30,942 nt of DNA from a virus, in IMG/VR virus record IMGVR_UViG_3300046010_016799, positions 1-30,942 of that record; one strand, 5' to 3'. The translations under genes and the position numbers were made by a program. Below the pieces are notes generated by a model. That model did not search any database. It saw only the letters and a program-made list of their open reading frames with translations, and had not been told where the DNA came from. Below are positions 15,589 to 28,300 of the stretch, piece by piece. Position 1 is the first letter of the stretch. The number at the start of each line of letters is the position of its first letter.

Positions 15589-15591
15589 AAA

Positions 15592-15801
15592 ATGAAAGCC
15601 AAAAAAGAGCCTTGGATTATTGTCACAGAAAAGAACGGTAATGTTCATAGATTTAATTATTACACCATTTGTAGTTTACACAACATAAAAGAGGATGTGG
15701 TTCTTACGCAAACTAATGGGAAGTCACATACATTCGTTGGCGATGCTGCTAAGAGTTGTTTAGAACAATGGGAAAGAATTGTAAATAAAGAGGAAAATTA
15801 A
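15592..15801 (+). CDS. Hypothetical protein, 69 residues
   Basis: I place the start at the ATG at 15592 (MKAKKEPW). A longer frame from a GTG at 15550 would begin inside promoter P4 and cross the terminator hairpin. The protein looks like a small beta-rich fold ending in a helix (SCLEQWERIV). No family is recognised and no clear ribosome-binding site is seen. It is convergent with the next minus-strand gene, and their stop codons overlap in a TTAA palindrome (15798-15801). Confidence 0.55.
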   Translation: MKAKKEPWIIVTEKNGNVHRFNYYTICSLHNIKEDVVLTQTNGKSHTFVGDAAKSCLEQWERIVNKEEN

Positions 15802-16139
15802 GGACGAAACTCCTGTTTTAAGCTTAAATTAAGCTCAAAAACGTCATTACCCTTAAATATCCAATTCCACTCTAAGCAACTCCATAATTGGGAGTTAAAG
15901 TTAAATGGCGCACCATTTCTGGAAGTTAAAAACTCTTCAATTTCTTCATAATCATCCCTTGTTACTGCAATTACTTTAGCTTCTTGCATTTCCCTAACTA
16001 AGTTTAGTTGAAAATTAGTCCCCCTTAATTCAGTCCCGCCCTTACGCCTATCTGCGTTTGTGGCGGGACTTTGCTTTAGAGATAGGGGATTCTCCCAAGT
16101 TAAAACAAAACTTTGTGGTGCTGTGGGGTATACTGGCAT
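15798..16139 (-). CDS. Lambda gpM-like minor tail (tail tip) protein
   Basis: The 113-residue protein has the pattern of the phage minor tail protein M family. A central EIEEFLTSRNGAPFNF is followed by a strand with W-S-C-L-E-W-N-W and a final FELNLSLKQEF, similar to the F-x-x-x-x-G-x-x-P-F block and C-terminal strands of lambda gpM. It lies directly downstream of the tape measure gene, where gpM is found in lambda (H then M), which supports the call. Only a short plus-strand gene is squeezed between them. No further tail tip genes (gpL, K, I or J-like) follow on this strand. Confidence 0.65.
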   Translation of the reverse strand: MPVYPTAPQSFVLTWENPLSLKQSPATNADRRKGGTELRGTNFQLNLVREMQEAKVIAVTRDDYEEIEEFLTSRNGAPFNFNSQLWSCLEWNWIFKGNDVFELNLSLKQEFRP

Positions 16140-16163
16140 AAAATTTAAAAAATAGGTAAGGTT

Positions 16164-16316
16164 ATGGACATTAAGAAGAGGAATGAGGAAATTAAGGGGT
16201 GCGTAGGATTAATAATTCTAATGAGCTTGGTATTTTTCATTAAAGGTGTTGTAGATGGGGATATTAACCTCAATCCTCCTACGAGAGTAATCAAGATTGA
16301 GGTTAATGAAAGATAA
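16164..16316 (+). CDS. Small single-span membrane protein, 50 residues
   Basis: ATG at 16164 has an AGGTAAGG site upstream and opens a 50-residue frame that stops two bases before the convergent tape measure stop. The protein has a basic N-terminus (MDIKKRNEEIKG), one hydrophobic span (CVGLIILMSLVFFIKGVV) and a polar tail. It is on the plus strand between two minus-strand tail genes. Its promoter would have to lie in the gpM-like gene. No family is recognised. Confidence 0.55.
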   Translation: MDIKKRNEEIKGCVGLIILMSLVFFIKGVVDGDINLNPPTRVIKIEVNER

Positions 16317-16317
16317 A

Positions 16318-19300
16318 TTACCTATCATATAAACCACCTCTGTTTAAGCTACCTCCAGGACGACGCTCTTGCTTGATTGTCTCTTGGATTTTTGCTTCTA
16401 AAGCTTTTTCAAACAAGGCTTTGTTAATGTTGCCGTTGCCACCCTCGCTATTATTAATGTTCACGTTAGGCGTAATGTTAATCGTATCTCCACTTCTTCC
16501 TACGTTATTAATATTCCCTAAACCTTCACCTATCATACCGCCGCTACTAAAACTCTCCAATTTATTACTACTGTTTAGTTGATTCCATAACTTAGTTTCT
16601 TTTGGAGTTAAAACCCGTTCACCTTCGTTAGCGATAATTAAGCGTGGGTTAAACCCACTTATCGCCCTTTCCTTGTTTAATAAATCCCCAACCATTCCGC
16701 CTTTAGCAAAACTAGAGAGCGTAGCTGAACCAAAGTCAAATGCTCCGCTAGAACCAAAGTCTACAAAGTCTAATCCGCCGTCTAAACCACCTAAGCTAAA
16801 ACCATCGCTAAAGTCAAATGCTCCGCTAGAACTAAATGGGATTGCGCTACTACCTTCGAGTATTCCAAAACTACTCTCTCCAAACGCTCCAAAAATACTA
16901 TCTAGCACTCCGCCATCTTTGCTACCTGCGCCCATAATATTTTGCAAGGCTAAAGCCGCTTGTTGTAGCATTGTAGCGGACACACTTAGATTAGCTCCCG
17001 CGTTATTTAAAGCGATCGCGCCCACGTCTTTAACTTTATTGCCAAAAATAATTTCAGTTAATTTACCAAATAGTTGGTTAGACAGTTCCTTACTTGCAAC
17101 AGCAGCTAAATTGCTTAAAATACTTTTTGCAATCTCGCTAAAAGCATCGACTATACTTCTTTTACTCAACTCCGTCTTTTTCTTTTCTAAGTCTCTCTGC
17201 GCTCTATCTAATTCTTTTAGTTGTTTGTTATTGCCTGAATTTTGGTATGCGTTTCTTACTTCCTGAATATTACCGGACGTATTCATTATAATGTCGCGGC
17301 GTTTCTTAGCAATCTCATCTAGGGATTTATTAATATCCTGTAAATCGCCAGCGTTTTTATTAACAGAGTCGTTCATGAAAAATCCCTTTAGGATATTGTC
17401 AAAATCTCCTTTAATTCCGCTAATAGCCTCGGTGAACATATTAAATTCTTTCGCAACATTGTCTAGTTTTAACTCGTTTAGCTTAAGTAAATTTTCACTA
17501 AGTACAGATATTTCTTCTGCTGAATAATTACTTGATAATCCTAGTTTAGCTATTTCGTTTTTTTCCTTCTCAAAATCCATCTTAATTTGTGATAAAAGCT
17601 GTGCTTTTTGCAATTCCTTGTCTCTAACTCCGAACAAACCCCGACCTCTTATTATCTCGGAAGAAATTGCACTACCGGATGAATTTAATTTTTCCATCCT
17701 GCCGAGTTCAATGCCTCTATTTGTAATCGGCGCGAGCTTAGTTTGGTAAGAATTTTCTGCGTCAAGGTTAGATTTTTCTTTTCCGTAATTACGGAAAGCT
17801 TTTAGTCGTTCTATTAATTTTTCTTGTGGACTAAGTAAGGTGTTACCTTGAATTTCCAATAATTGTTTCTTGTAAGCATTAGTTAGCTCGTTAGTTTTTA
17901 TTGTTAATTCATTGGTTAAGCTGACTAAACTAACCATCCCATCCTTATTGTCAATCGCAAACCGTTCATTGTCTAGTTGCAATGATTTCATTTGCGAGGC
18001 TTGGATAGTTTGCGATTTAGTTAATTCGTCGTTAGCTTGCTTAATTCGCTTAACTGTATCGGCATAATTAAAGTTAAGATCAACGCCCTCTCTTTTAACA
18101 GAATTAACATTGAGAATGGCTTTAAATTCCTTCTGAAAAGCTGCTTCACTCATGTTACCGCCCTTACCTCCGCCATCATAATAACGTCTTTGGAGGTCTA
18201 GTAATTGTTGGTATTGGTCACGGGTTAATTCTAGTAAGCTAATATTTCTTTGAAGTGATGGAATTTTTAAAACCAACGGATTTAGCGGGTCAATTTCCTC
18301 AAGTTTTTGAACTAACTGTAACTGTTGTTGTAGTTGTTCAATAACTTTTGATTGTTGCGATATATCCTGCTCGCTTAATCTGAAAAACTCTTTTTTGTCA
18401 AAATCTTTCATTGACGCTTTGAGGATGCTATCAATATTGGATTCTAAAAATTTCAAGCTATTTTTAGCTTCTGCATTTTTAAAAGCTGTAGCTTTAAAAC
18501 TTAGATCGTTTGTCTGGATTGCGGCTGCGGCTAATCTCGGATCATTAGGAAATCTCTTCATTGCCAGATTAAATGCGGCTTGTAAGTCCGGTTTTTGCGC
18601 GATCGCTCCATCCGTTTCTCTAATAATTTGCTTCAACAACTCAACATCTTTCTCTAATTTGCGGCGTAATTCATTAAATTGGAGACTAAACATATCCGCA
18701 TTACTCATGTTAGGAGATAAACCTTTTAACACCGTTATTCTAGTCCCTAGAGTAGAATCTTTCGTACTGCTGATGTCTCCTATCGCGGTTTTTTGAGAGG
18801 ACATAATAAGCCTGTAAGCCTCTAGCCTTTGTTTTAGCTCATTTTCTCTGATTTGTTCAGGATTTAGGTTGCTGTTAGTTTGATTAGTTTGATATTGTTG
18901 GGCAGCGGTGTTTAATTTAAGTCTACTAGCTTGTGTTACCGCTTCCTGCATTTGGTTGGGTTGAATACTTCCGCCTTGCATAACAATCTGCACCAATTGT
19001 CGCGCTGTATTGCCGTACCGATTTTCTGCTTTGGGGAGGTAATTACCTAGCGTAATATCACCATCCCCTACTCCTAATGATGCGTTAGGATTTCCCGCAA
19101 AAACGGTAGATAAAACTTTTCGGAAGGAGTCTAGCTTTTGCCCTCTACTGTTCTGTTTTAAGTATTTCTGAACAAAAACTAATTGCTCTTGTGGACTCAT
19201 TTGAGACAGAGCGTCTATGTTTGTACCCAGTCCTCTAGCCGTAGCGGGCATGAACTGAATTAAACCTGTTGCGTTTGTGCGTTTGTTCCTAGCAGATGGC

Positions 19301-22300
19301 GAAAGTGTACCACCTGTTTCATACAGCATCGTTTTAAGTAGGTCTTCAGGGTTTGCTCCTACGCTTTGAGCTATTTTAGCCACGCTTTGCAGGAACTTGG
19401 TATCTATACGTGGATCTAGCCCTGGAACAAGCGGAACTTTTGGAACGGGTTGACGATTTCTTGATGTCTTGGGCGTATTAACAGTGTTTTGCACGCCACC
19501 TGAATATTCTTTTGATAACTTAGCGGTCAGCCTACTTGCTTGCGAGTCTGGCAATGAGTTACGTTGATTGTTCTCGCTAGGGGCGTATTCAATATGTAGG
19601 TGTGCAGCGTCGGCATCCCTCGCAGTACCAGGGTTTCGAGTCCCGAATTGCGTACCTCTTCCGCCTGCCTCACCCACAGTACCTAGTAGATCACCCGTCT
19701 TAACCTTTTGTCCCACCTGTACATTTCTGTCTAGCAGATGTCTCATGTTTAAGTGAGTGATTTTCTTGCCTTCAAATTCTATAGGCATATCTAGCTTGAT
19801 GATCACAAGCTGTTGGGGTTGATACCCAGGAACTAATGGGTTTGCATCGTCTGTATTCTTAGTTCCGCCTACTCGACTTTGCACCACAGTACCAGCGAGA
19901 GGGCTAAAAATCTTAGAACCTATTGGCGCGAAGATATCATCACCAATGTGACCCCTCGCAGAGTCTATTGACGAACTACTATTTTCAACAAAACCAACCT
20001 TCCCTTTTGCTTTTAACCGCGTACTAGGCGTTGAATTATTATCTACTCCATAAAATTGCTTTAAAGCTCCAATCGGATTACTAACAAACTCTTTAGCACC
20101 CTGCTCTAACTGTTGCCCAGCTTTTTCCCCAAACACCGTGCTAACCGCCGATTGAACACCACCCGCTAAATTTTGTAACAAGCCTTGTCCGGTAGCCAGG
20201 GAAGCTAACCAGTTGGAGGTTTTTATTCCCATATCAGTGATCGCAGTCCCCACGCGATCAAAGCCGTTCTCAAAAGACTTAACTAAATCTGCAAACTTAG
20301 TACCAAGACCTTCTATCCATGAGTTGCTAGTTTTACTTAAGTCTTTAATACTATCTTCAGCTTTTTTAGTTGCGTCTACAACACTGTTAGATAAGTTATT
20401 TATATTCTTATTAATTTCATCAACCGTCCTGTTTACGTTTTCAAGACTGAGATTAAAGTTATCGGCAATACTAGAATCTATCGAGATAATTTTTCCTGGT
20501 AAACTCCGTTGTAGTTCTATAGCTTGTAGCTGAATATCTTGGACGTTATTCTGGTAGTCAATCCTCTGTTTTCTTGCTTCTAGTCGTTGTTTCTCTATTT
20601 CGGTTGTTTGGGAAATTACATTAATAATCCCCTCAATAAACTGAGTGTAGATATTGTCCCCAGCACCAATTAAAGCCTCTCTAAGTTTATTCTGTACTTT
20701 AGAGTTTTCAAAGGTCTTTTGTGCTTTCTCAAATTCAATACCCACAGCTTGAGATTCTCGAACGGCTGCGCGATAATAGTCGGTGACTTGCTTTGTTTGT
20801 TGGTAGAGGCTTTGGATTAAGTTATATTTCTGCTCTGCAATTTGTTGTTGCATATCAACAGTTTGGATTTGCATTTCCTTAACTTTTATAAAGCCACTTA
20901 AAATCTCTTTTTCTTTACTTCCATCAATACTTCTTTCTTGTGCAGCCTTTAAGGTGTCTATACCGCTTCTTTTATTTAAATTAAGGGCGTTTAAGACTCC
21001 ATCTAAATCATTAACTTCCAATTGAGCGGACATCTCTTGGATTTGTTTTAAATTATCGGCAATTTTACCAGTCAGAGTGGCTTGAGTTTTTAAGTTGTTC
21101 GTATATTCCAGTTGCCCTGGTAAAACGTCCCCACTGCTGCCAAGATTAAATAAATTAGTTTTCTCTAAACTTAATGCCGTATCTCTATATTGTCTTAGAT
21201 CGTTAAACTTAGCTTCTAAGTTCCTTATTTCAATTGCAAATTTTTGCATTTCTGTTAAGGAATTTTTAATAGCCTTAGTCATCTTGTCTTGTTTTTGAAT
21301 AACTGTGGCTAAATCTTGTTCAGTTACCTTAATTATTTTATTAATTTGTTCAATTTCACTTTGATAAAGTTTGGGATTTTTCTTTAGTTCTTCCCAATAC
21401 TCCAAATAAGTTTTTAAAGTTTCTACTTGTTTGTCTAAATTAGCTTTAGTTCCGCCAAACAATTCTAAGGGCTTTTCTCTTCTTTGACTTAATTCTTTTT
21501 CTTGTTCTTGCAGTTCTCTTAATTGTTGAATGTCGCCAGGATTGTTAGCAATAACAGCCCGACGCTTCATTTTAATATCATCCAAAGATTTATCAATGGC
21601 TTGAATTTCTTGGATAGCATCTTGTATAGCAGGAGAGTTACTATCTTTCAAAATATCGAAAGTGTTTTGTTGCCCAATAGTTGTTTGTTTGGCACTATCC
21701 TCCATTTGTTTTATTAGTTTTTTTGTATCGTTATCAAATGGGTTAAGCGTAAATCTTTCTCTAAATGCTGAAAAGTCATCACGGCTAACTTTAGAGGATG
21801 GATTTAATAATTTTCTTTGTTCATTAATAGACTGAGTAACGTTTCTAGTCTGTTCGCCAATTGCGCCGCTGTTATCCTTGAATTTCATCATTATTTCATC
21901 AATAGCTTTCATCGCCATTGATAAAACAAACATCTGAGCGGCTAAAGTTGCAATACTTTGACCCATCCCCAGCAATGCACCCTTAGCCCCTCCCGCAGAA
22001 GAGGAAATTCCTTTTAAATACGTCGCAAACATTAACCAAACAGGACTTCCTAATTTAATTAAGGTAATCAGTAAGACACTTTTTAAGAGTTGGAAATTCT
22101 TAGTTACTAAATCTATACCAGACGCAAAAACACTTAAAGAAAAGTTTCTGAAAGGCAGTAAAGTTTTACCAATACTTTCCTGTAACTCAATTAAGGAATT
22201 ATTGAATTTATTAGTTATCGCCACTGAAGAATTAACGGCATCTCCTACACCTGATGAAGTTTGCGCTTTTAATTGTTGAGCAAATTTTGGCAAAAAGTCC

Positions 22301-25300
22301 TCAGCTAAAACCCTGCCTGTACTTAATAATTGGTTCATGGACTGGGTGGTTGTTCCGTAAGCGTTTGCGGCGATTTGCGAAGCGTTGGGGATTGCTTCAG
22401 CGAGTTGTTGTCTTAATTCCTCTTGAGATACAACCGTTTTTCCAGACATTTGCTCAAGCGCGGTAAAAGTCCTTTGCTGCTTGTCTAAATCTAAACCATA
22501 GACAGCCGAAGCTTGAGTGACTGCGCTAACGATCTGGCGAGATTGATAGCCTTCTATGGGAGTATCCTTAGTTGCCTGGAAGAATTTACTGCCACTTTCT
22601 AAAGTTTGGCTTAAGTCAACGTTGAGTCTTTTTGCTTCCGATCTTAAAAATGCAATATTTTTAGCACCCTCTGAAATGCTTCCAGAAGTGAACTTAATCC
22701 GTCTCTCTAAATTCTCAAAGTTAGCGGCGACTTCTATGCTTGCGGGAGCTAAATCTAAGATAATTTTCCCTACGGCCAACAAAGCTAGGACTTTAACAAC
22801 ATTACCTATAGAAGATTTAACAAAGTCCATCATCTCGCCAAATTTCTGGACTTTACTCATTCCCTCTACAAAACTATCAAAAGCCACCTTAGCCTGGATG
22901 AACCCTTCCTTAATTTTTTCTGGCATCTTAAGGAAATCTACAAATAATTCCTTAGCTGCAACAATACCGTTAGCTAACCCCTCGCCTAATGCTGCCGATA
23001 CGTTAGGATTGGCGATTTCCTTAAGGAAATCTAAATAACCCTTAAATCTTTCCTTAGCTTCCTTAAATCCTGGGATACTTCCTAATCCTTTACTAAAGCC
23101 TCGGCTTAATCTTTCTTTATCTTTTTCTACGTCAGATGTAATTGTGCCATTTTCTACAGATTCTTTAATTCTGTTTATTTGTCTAATGAGCGATGGAATT
23201 ATGCCATTGTTACCACCTTCTAAGAATTGCAGACCCTTAGTGAAACCTTCACCTACATATTTGCCCAACATTATGCCAAGTCTTACAAATGACTGGGAAT
23301 TTTTCTTTACGCCATTTTCTATCGTAGATTGTGGAACTTGGGGAATACCATTTGGTAGGAATGGGGGTAGTTGGGGCGCAATACCCCTTGGTGTTGTATT
23401 AGATATTGGGAAGGATATGGATTGAGGAACTTGGGGGGGTAAATAAGCTGGGGGAATAGAAGAAGTGTTTGGAAGTCCAGGGCTTGTGCCGCTTCTTGTT
23501 GTGCCAGGGATGGTATAGGATAATGGTGGGTTTTGATGAGATTGTGGTGAACTCCAAGGATCGGGAGTTATGGGAAAAACTCTCTTTTGGTTTGTACTTA
23601 CAATGTTGGGGAGTCCGTGACCCGCAGGAGTGTTCCAAGGATCGGGTATGCCATTTATCATTCCCGCAGCGCGTCTTCTTTTGCGCTCATTCTCTATTGC
23701 TGCACGTATTACGGCACTTGAGATTGTTCTAGTAGAAGGTTCGTAAGAAGTAGGAAGAATTGGAAAGGAGCTAGTGCTAGGGAATGGCTTAGGTAAAGTA
23801 GCGTAATTAAATTTAGTTGGAGAAATACCCTCTATCCCCTTCCTCATTTCGCTTATTTTCGAGGCGATGATTGTTTTAAATCTATTTAAGGATTCGTCCG
23901 CACCCGTCCCCATAGCATTGCCTATATTTTGACCAGTTCTAATAGCCCATCTTGAGGGTGATTTAATTTCTAATTTTTCTTCTACTGTATCTATTACTGT
24001 ATTTGCTAATTTTTCAGAAGATGTACGTAAATCTTTTAATGAACTTTCCAAACCTTCGGTCATGCCCGCACCTACATTTTCGCCATACCCCTCCATTACT
24101 TTAGATGGAGATTGCATTTTTAATTTTTCTGTAACTACGTCAGGTACTATATCTGCTAATTTTTCAGCCGCAGTGCGTAAATCACCTATGCTATTTTTTA
24201 CACCTTCACTTACGCCCGCTCCTATATTTTCGCCAATTCTAACTCCTCCATGCAACGCACTTATTCTCGCTGCTTTATTTTGAACAGAAGTTATTTGTGA
24301 TAAAGAATTGCTTAGTTGTGAACTCTCTCTGCTTTTTGCAAAATTAGGATCTATTCCTGCACTATTTCTTAATTTTGTTATATCAGCTTTGGCTTTATCT
24401 CCATACTGCTTAATCGCCGCAGATAACTCAATAACTGGAGCGAAGTTACCAGTTGTTTCTGCATCTTTTAACAGGGATCTTAGTTTAGCGAAATTAGCAT
24501 TAAATTTAGCGGCTAATTCTTGCGCTGATTTTACCGCAAGTTTGGCTTTTTCTGACACCTCAATATCTTTACCGGATGTAGATTGAGTAACTGGGTTAAC
24601 TCTAGTTACTTGATATCCGTTGGGGGTTGCGCTTACGGATGTAGATTGAGTAACTGGGTTAACTTTAATTACTTGATATCCCTTGGGGATTGTGCTTACT
24701 GGAGTTGGAGTATAAGATTTTTCAACAGTATAAGTTGGTAAAATGGCCGTTGGTTTAAATTGTGGTAAATCCCCAACAGTTTCTTGCAGTAACGATTTGC
24801 CCGAATAACCTATCGGTATTTCTTTAGCAGGATTTAGCGGTATAAGTAACGAAGGATCTATTTGCCTAGCTTCGGGTATGGGCAGGGCTTTTTTGTACCC
24901 TTTCTTTATACTGTTCCTTATTTTGTTAGCATCTAATATTCCCCACAATGAAATGTCTATTAAAGCTCTTTGAATAGTTGTCGCCTCATCCTCAGCTTTC
25001 TGCTTGGCAGAGGGCATAGTTGTGGACATACCTAAATCAATTGCTGATATTTTCCCAGGATCTACTTTGTTTGTTACTGGATCGATTTTATAGTCTTTAA
25101 AAAATACATTGGCGGAAGCTAGATCGTTATGAACAACACCCATGTCTTGCATAGCCCTACCCAAACTTCCGACATAACGATAGAACTGTGAAAATATTTC
25201 ATTAAATTGCTTTATATCCTTTCGGATTTGTCTGTCTAATAATTTGTTGGCGTTTTCTAAATCCTCTATAGCTTTTTTTATTTCTTTCCTTCTCTCAGGG

Positions 25301-28300
25301 TTTTTTTCGTTTTCTAATTCATTTTCTAATTTCGCTATCCTTGGTTTTGTCTCTTTCTTTAACTTTGCTTGTTCTTCTTTCGAGGCTCTTATGGGTGCTG
25401 CATAGTCCTCCATAATTTTCTTCAAGTCCCTCCCTTCTATTTTTTCTACAATCATAGATTCTTTTTCGTTCGCCGCATAAAGTAACGGGGCGTATCTGCC
25501 CTGTAGTCTTTCATAAGCTTTAACTTCCTGTTTTGATGCTATTTTTTTTGCACCTTCAGGATCTAAATCAGTTTTGTAAACCAATTTATCGGTTATCAAA
25601 GCCATAGCTCCAGACCATCCATGACCTACAGCTTTAATTTCTTTAGCGTCCGGCATCATCGGAGCTATAGTTTTAAGCATTTTATTAAACCCTAAAATTG
25701 ACGCTGGGTGTTCTCTCATAGCATCCGAAATCGGTAGTTTTTTTAAGTTTAAATTTTCTTCAAAGTATTCCGATAAATTGCGAAACTCAGGACTTTGCTC
25801 AGAAGCATACTTTGGTATTTTTTCTGACCCTGGAATTGTCGGTAAATACTCAATTTTATCTAAAAAGTCGGGCGATATATTTCCTTTGGTTTTAATAAAT
25901 TCTTCTTGTAACGACAGAATTACTTTAAATCCTTGAACGATTTTTTTTCCGTACTCTTCAAACTGTTTTTGTGATTCAAACCAAGGAATTGTTGCTATAG
26001 ACAAATCTCGCTTGCGTTCCGCAACTTTGCCAACGTTCAGTCCGCCAGCCCACCAACCCTTATCAGGGATTGCTTTATTTTCTTTAAAAGTTTGAATAGA
26101 CTCATTAATGCCACTAACTTCATCCACATACCTCATAAATCCGGGATCGGTAACATTATCCGGGAACTTAATCTTTTCCATAACGTCGGTTTTGAGATTT
26201 TCGGTAGGCAAATAATCAATCTTGTCTAAAAATTTTGGCGATATATTGCCGTGAGTTCTAACAAACTCTTCTTGCAGTTTTGCAACAATTTCAAGCCCTT
26301 TAATTATTTCTCTTCCGTATTCCTCGAACTGTTTTTGTGATTTAAACCAAGGGATAGTTTTTTGTGAAAGTTCTTGGTTTCTTGCAGCAACATCTTCTCT
26401 TTTCAAACCACCTGCGAAGTAAGCTCCTGGTACAACCGTTCTAGTTTTAAAAGATTCAATAGATTGATTGATAACCGATGCCACTTGTTTATATCTTTGA
26501 TATCCAGGATGAGATTCATCATTGGGCAAATCTTTCAATTGCCCTGTAGGACGTTCTGTTTTTTCTGCATTTGATAGCATTAATGTGCCAGCGTCCACAG
26601 CCTGACCTCGAAGTATGGTTGCCATTGATCTCACCTGTTCCGGCATCCGTTCGTTGGATAATTGTCCAAAAAGGTATTTAGAATCAAATAAGTTTTTTAT
26701 TACACCTTGACTGTATTGCCCCTTAGAGGCTAAATCCTTAGCGTGCATCGTAGAAATGACTACTTGGTGAACCTGCAACATGAGTCTTTGCAAGTCAGAC
26801 ATAGTATCTCTTGATGTCTTGTCTGTAGGTAAACTACTACCTACAGTGTCATTAAATTTTTCGACAAAACCAGGAGATCGAAATAAGTGATGTGTCGCAT
26901 GAACGTTTGCCCCTGACGATCTTAGACCTGAATCATCAAGGATGTTCATTGCACTGCTCGGATTATAAACACCTATTTTAAACGGGAAAGTTAAGGGATC
27001 TTTTTCTAAAATTGCAGATGCAAAACCTTTAGGTGTTGCATTTGATAAATTTGAAAAAGGATAAGCCATAGCTAGTGCTTTTGTCTTAGTCCCTTCATAC
27101 TCCGCCGCTTTTGCATACCTGTAAGCACTTGCGCCACCAAGAGAGAAGCTGATAGCCGAAGCGTCGTTTCCTTGTTCTCTAGCCAGCCTTGTGTGAGCTA
27201 AAGCTTGAGCGGCGGCTACGTCCGATCCTAGAGGATTTAGCGAATAGGCGATCTGTCTTACCGCATTCTTTATAGTTGGAGATAACGATCCCATCCCAGG
27301 GAGAAGTTTTTTTATTAATACGTCATCAGTCCACTTATCTATTTCAGCAGTCCTTTTGCTAACATCTGTGTCCAAATTTTCCACTGGTAACAATTTTATA
27401 TTCTTCCCAACAATAGGTTCTAAGGAAGTAGCGAGTGCGCGGCCACCCTGTCCGAACTTATCCTCAGCACCCCCGATTACAGAAACCACCTTTTGTCCAG
27501 GCTCTAGTATAGGGAAGGTTGCTTTTCTTGCTTGGTAGTGAGATTCGGACAGCTTGCTTGTATGATAGGACTGCATTCCCTGTATAAAATTAAGAATTGG
27601 CTGAACTTCTTTCATCAAAGGGAGAATAACTTTGTTCGACAAGTCAGTGGGTTGAGCTTCTTTTATGATTGTCGGAATAAATCTCCTCTTGTGTTCATCC
27701 AACGACAAGCTTGATTTTTTGGAAGAAATTGCTTCAAACTTTTTCTTTAATTCAGGCTCTTCGGACAAAATTCGGTCAACAGCTTCAATAGAGGATGGAG
27801 TGTTTTTATTAGATTTATACTCTTCCTCAAGATTTGCGATTACTTGTAAATCTCCTAGCCTATTAAGCTGTTTTTGCATTTTAGTTCTTTTTCCGGCAGC
27901 AAATTTAGCTTTATCGAAACTACCGCTACTGATTAATTCTGCAAAAAAAGTTTCATAGACCTGGGACTTTCCTATAATTTCTTCATCAACTAGCCTAAAT
28001 CCATCTTGAATTTTTTTAGCAAACTGTTTTGTACTTTTCCCTGTTAATTTAATAGACATCGATCTACCGATTTCTTCAGTAAATCCAACTGCAATATTAT
28101 CAATACCTTTACCTATGGCATCAGCTACTTTTCCTACAGCCCTAAACGGCGACATGGCTATATTCGCAGCCATATTCACAGGTGACATAATTACACCCTT
28201 TACGACATCTCCTACAGTATTGTTTTTATTTCCACTGCCGTTATTGTTAACGCTAACATTAGCTGTAACCTTTCTTTGCCCTAATTTATCTAATTCCTTA

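Noticed and set aside
15550-15591. Longer start (GTG at 15550) for the 69-residue gene
   Set aside because: It lies inside promoter P4 and would be translated through the terminator hairpin. The ATG at 15592 is more likely.
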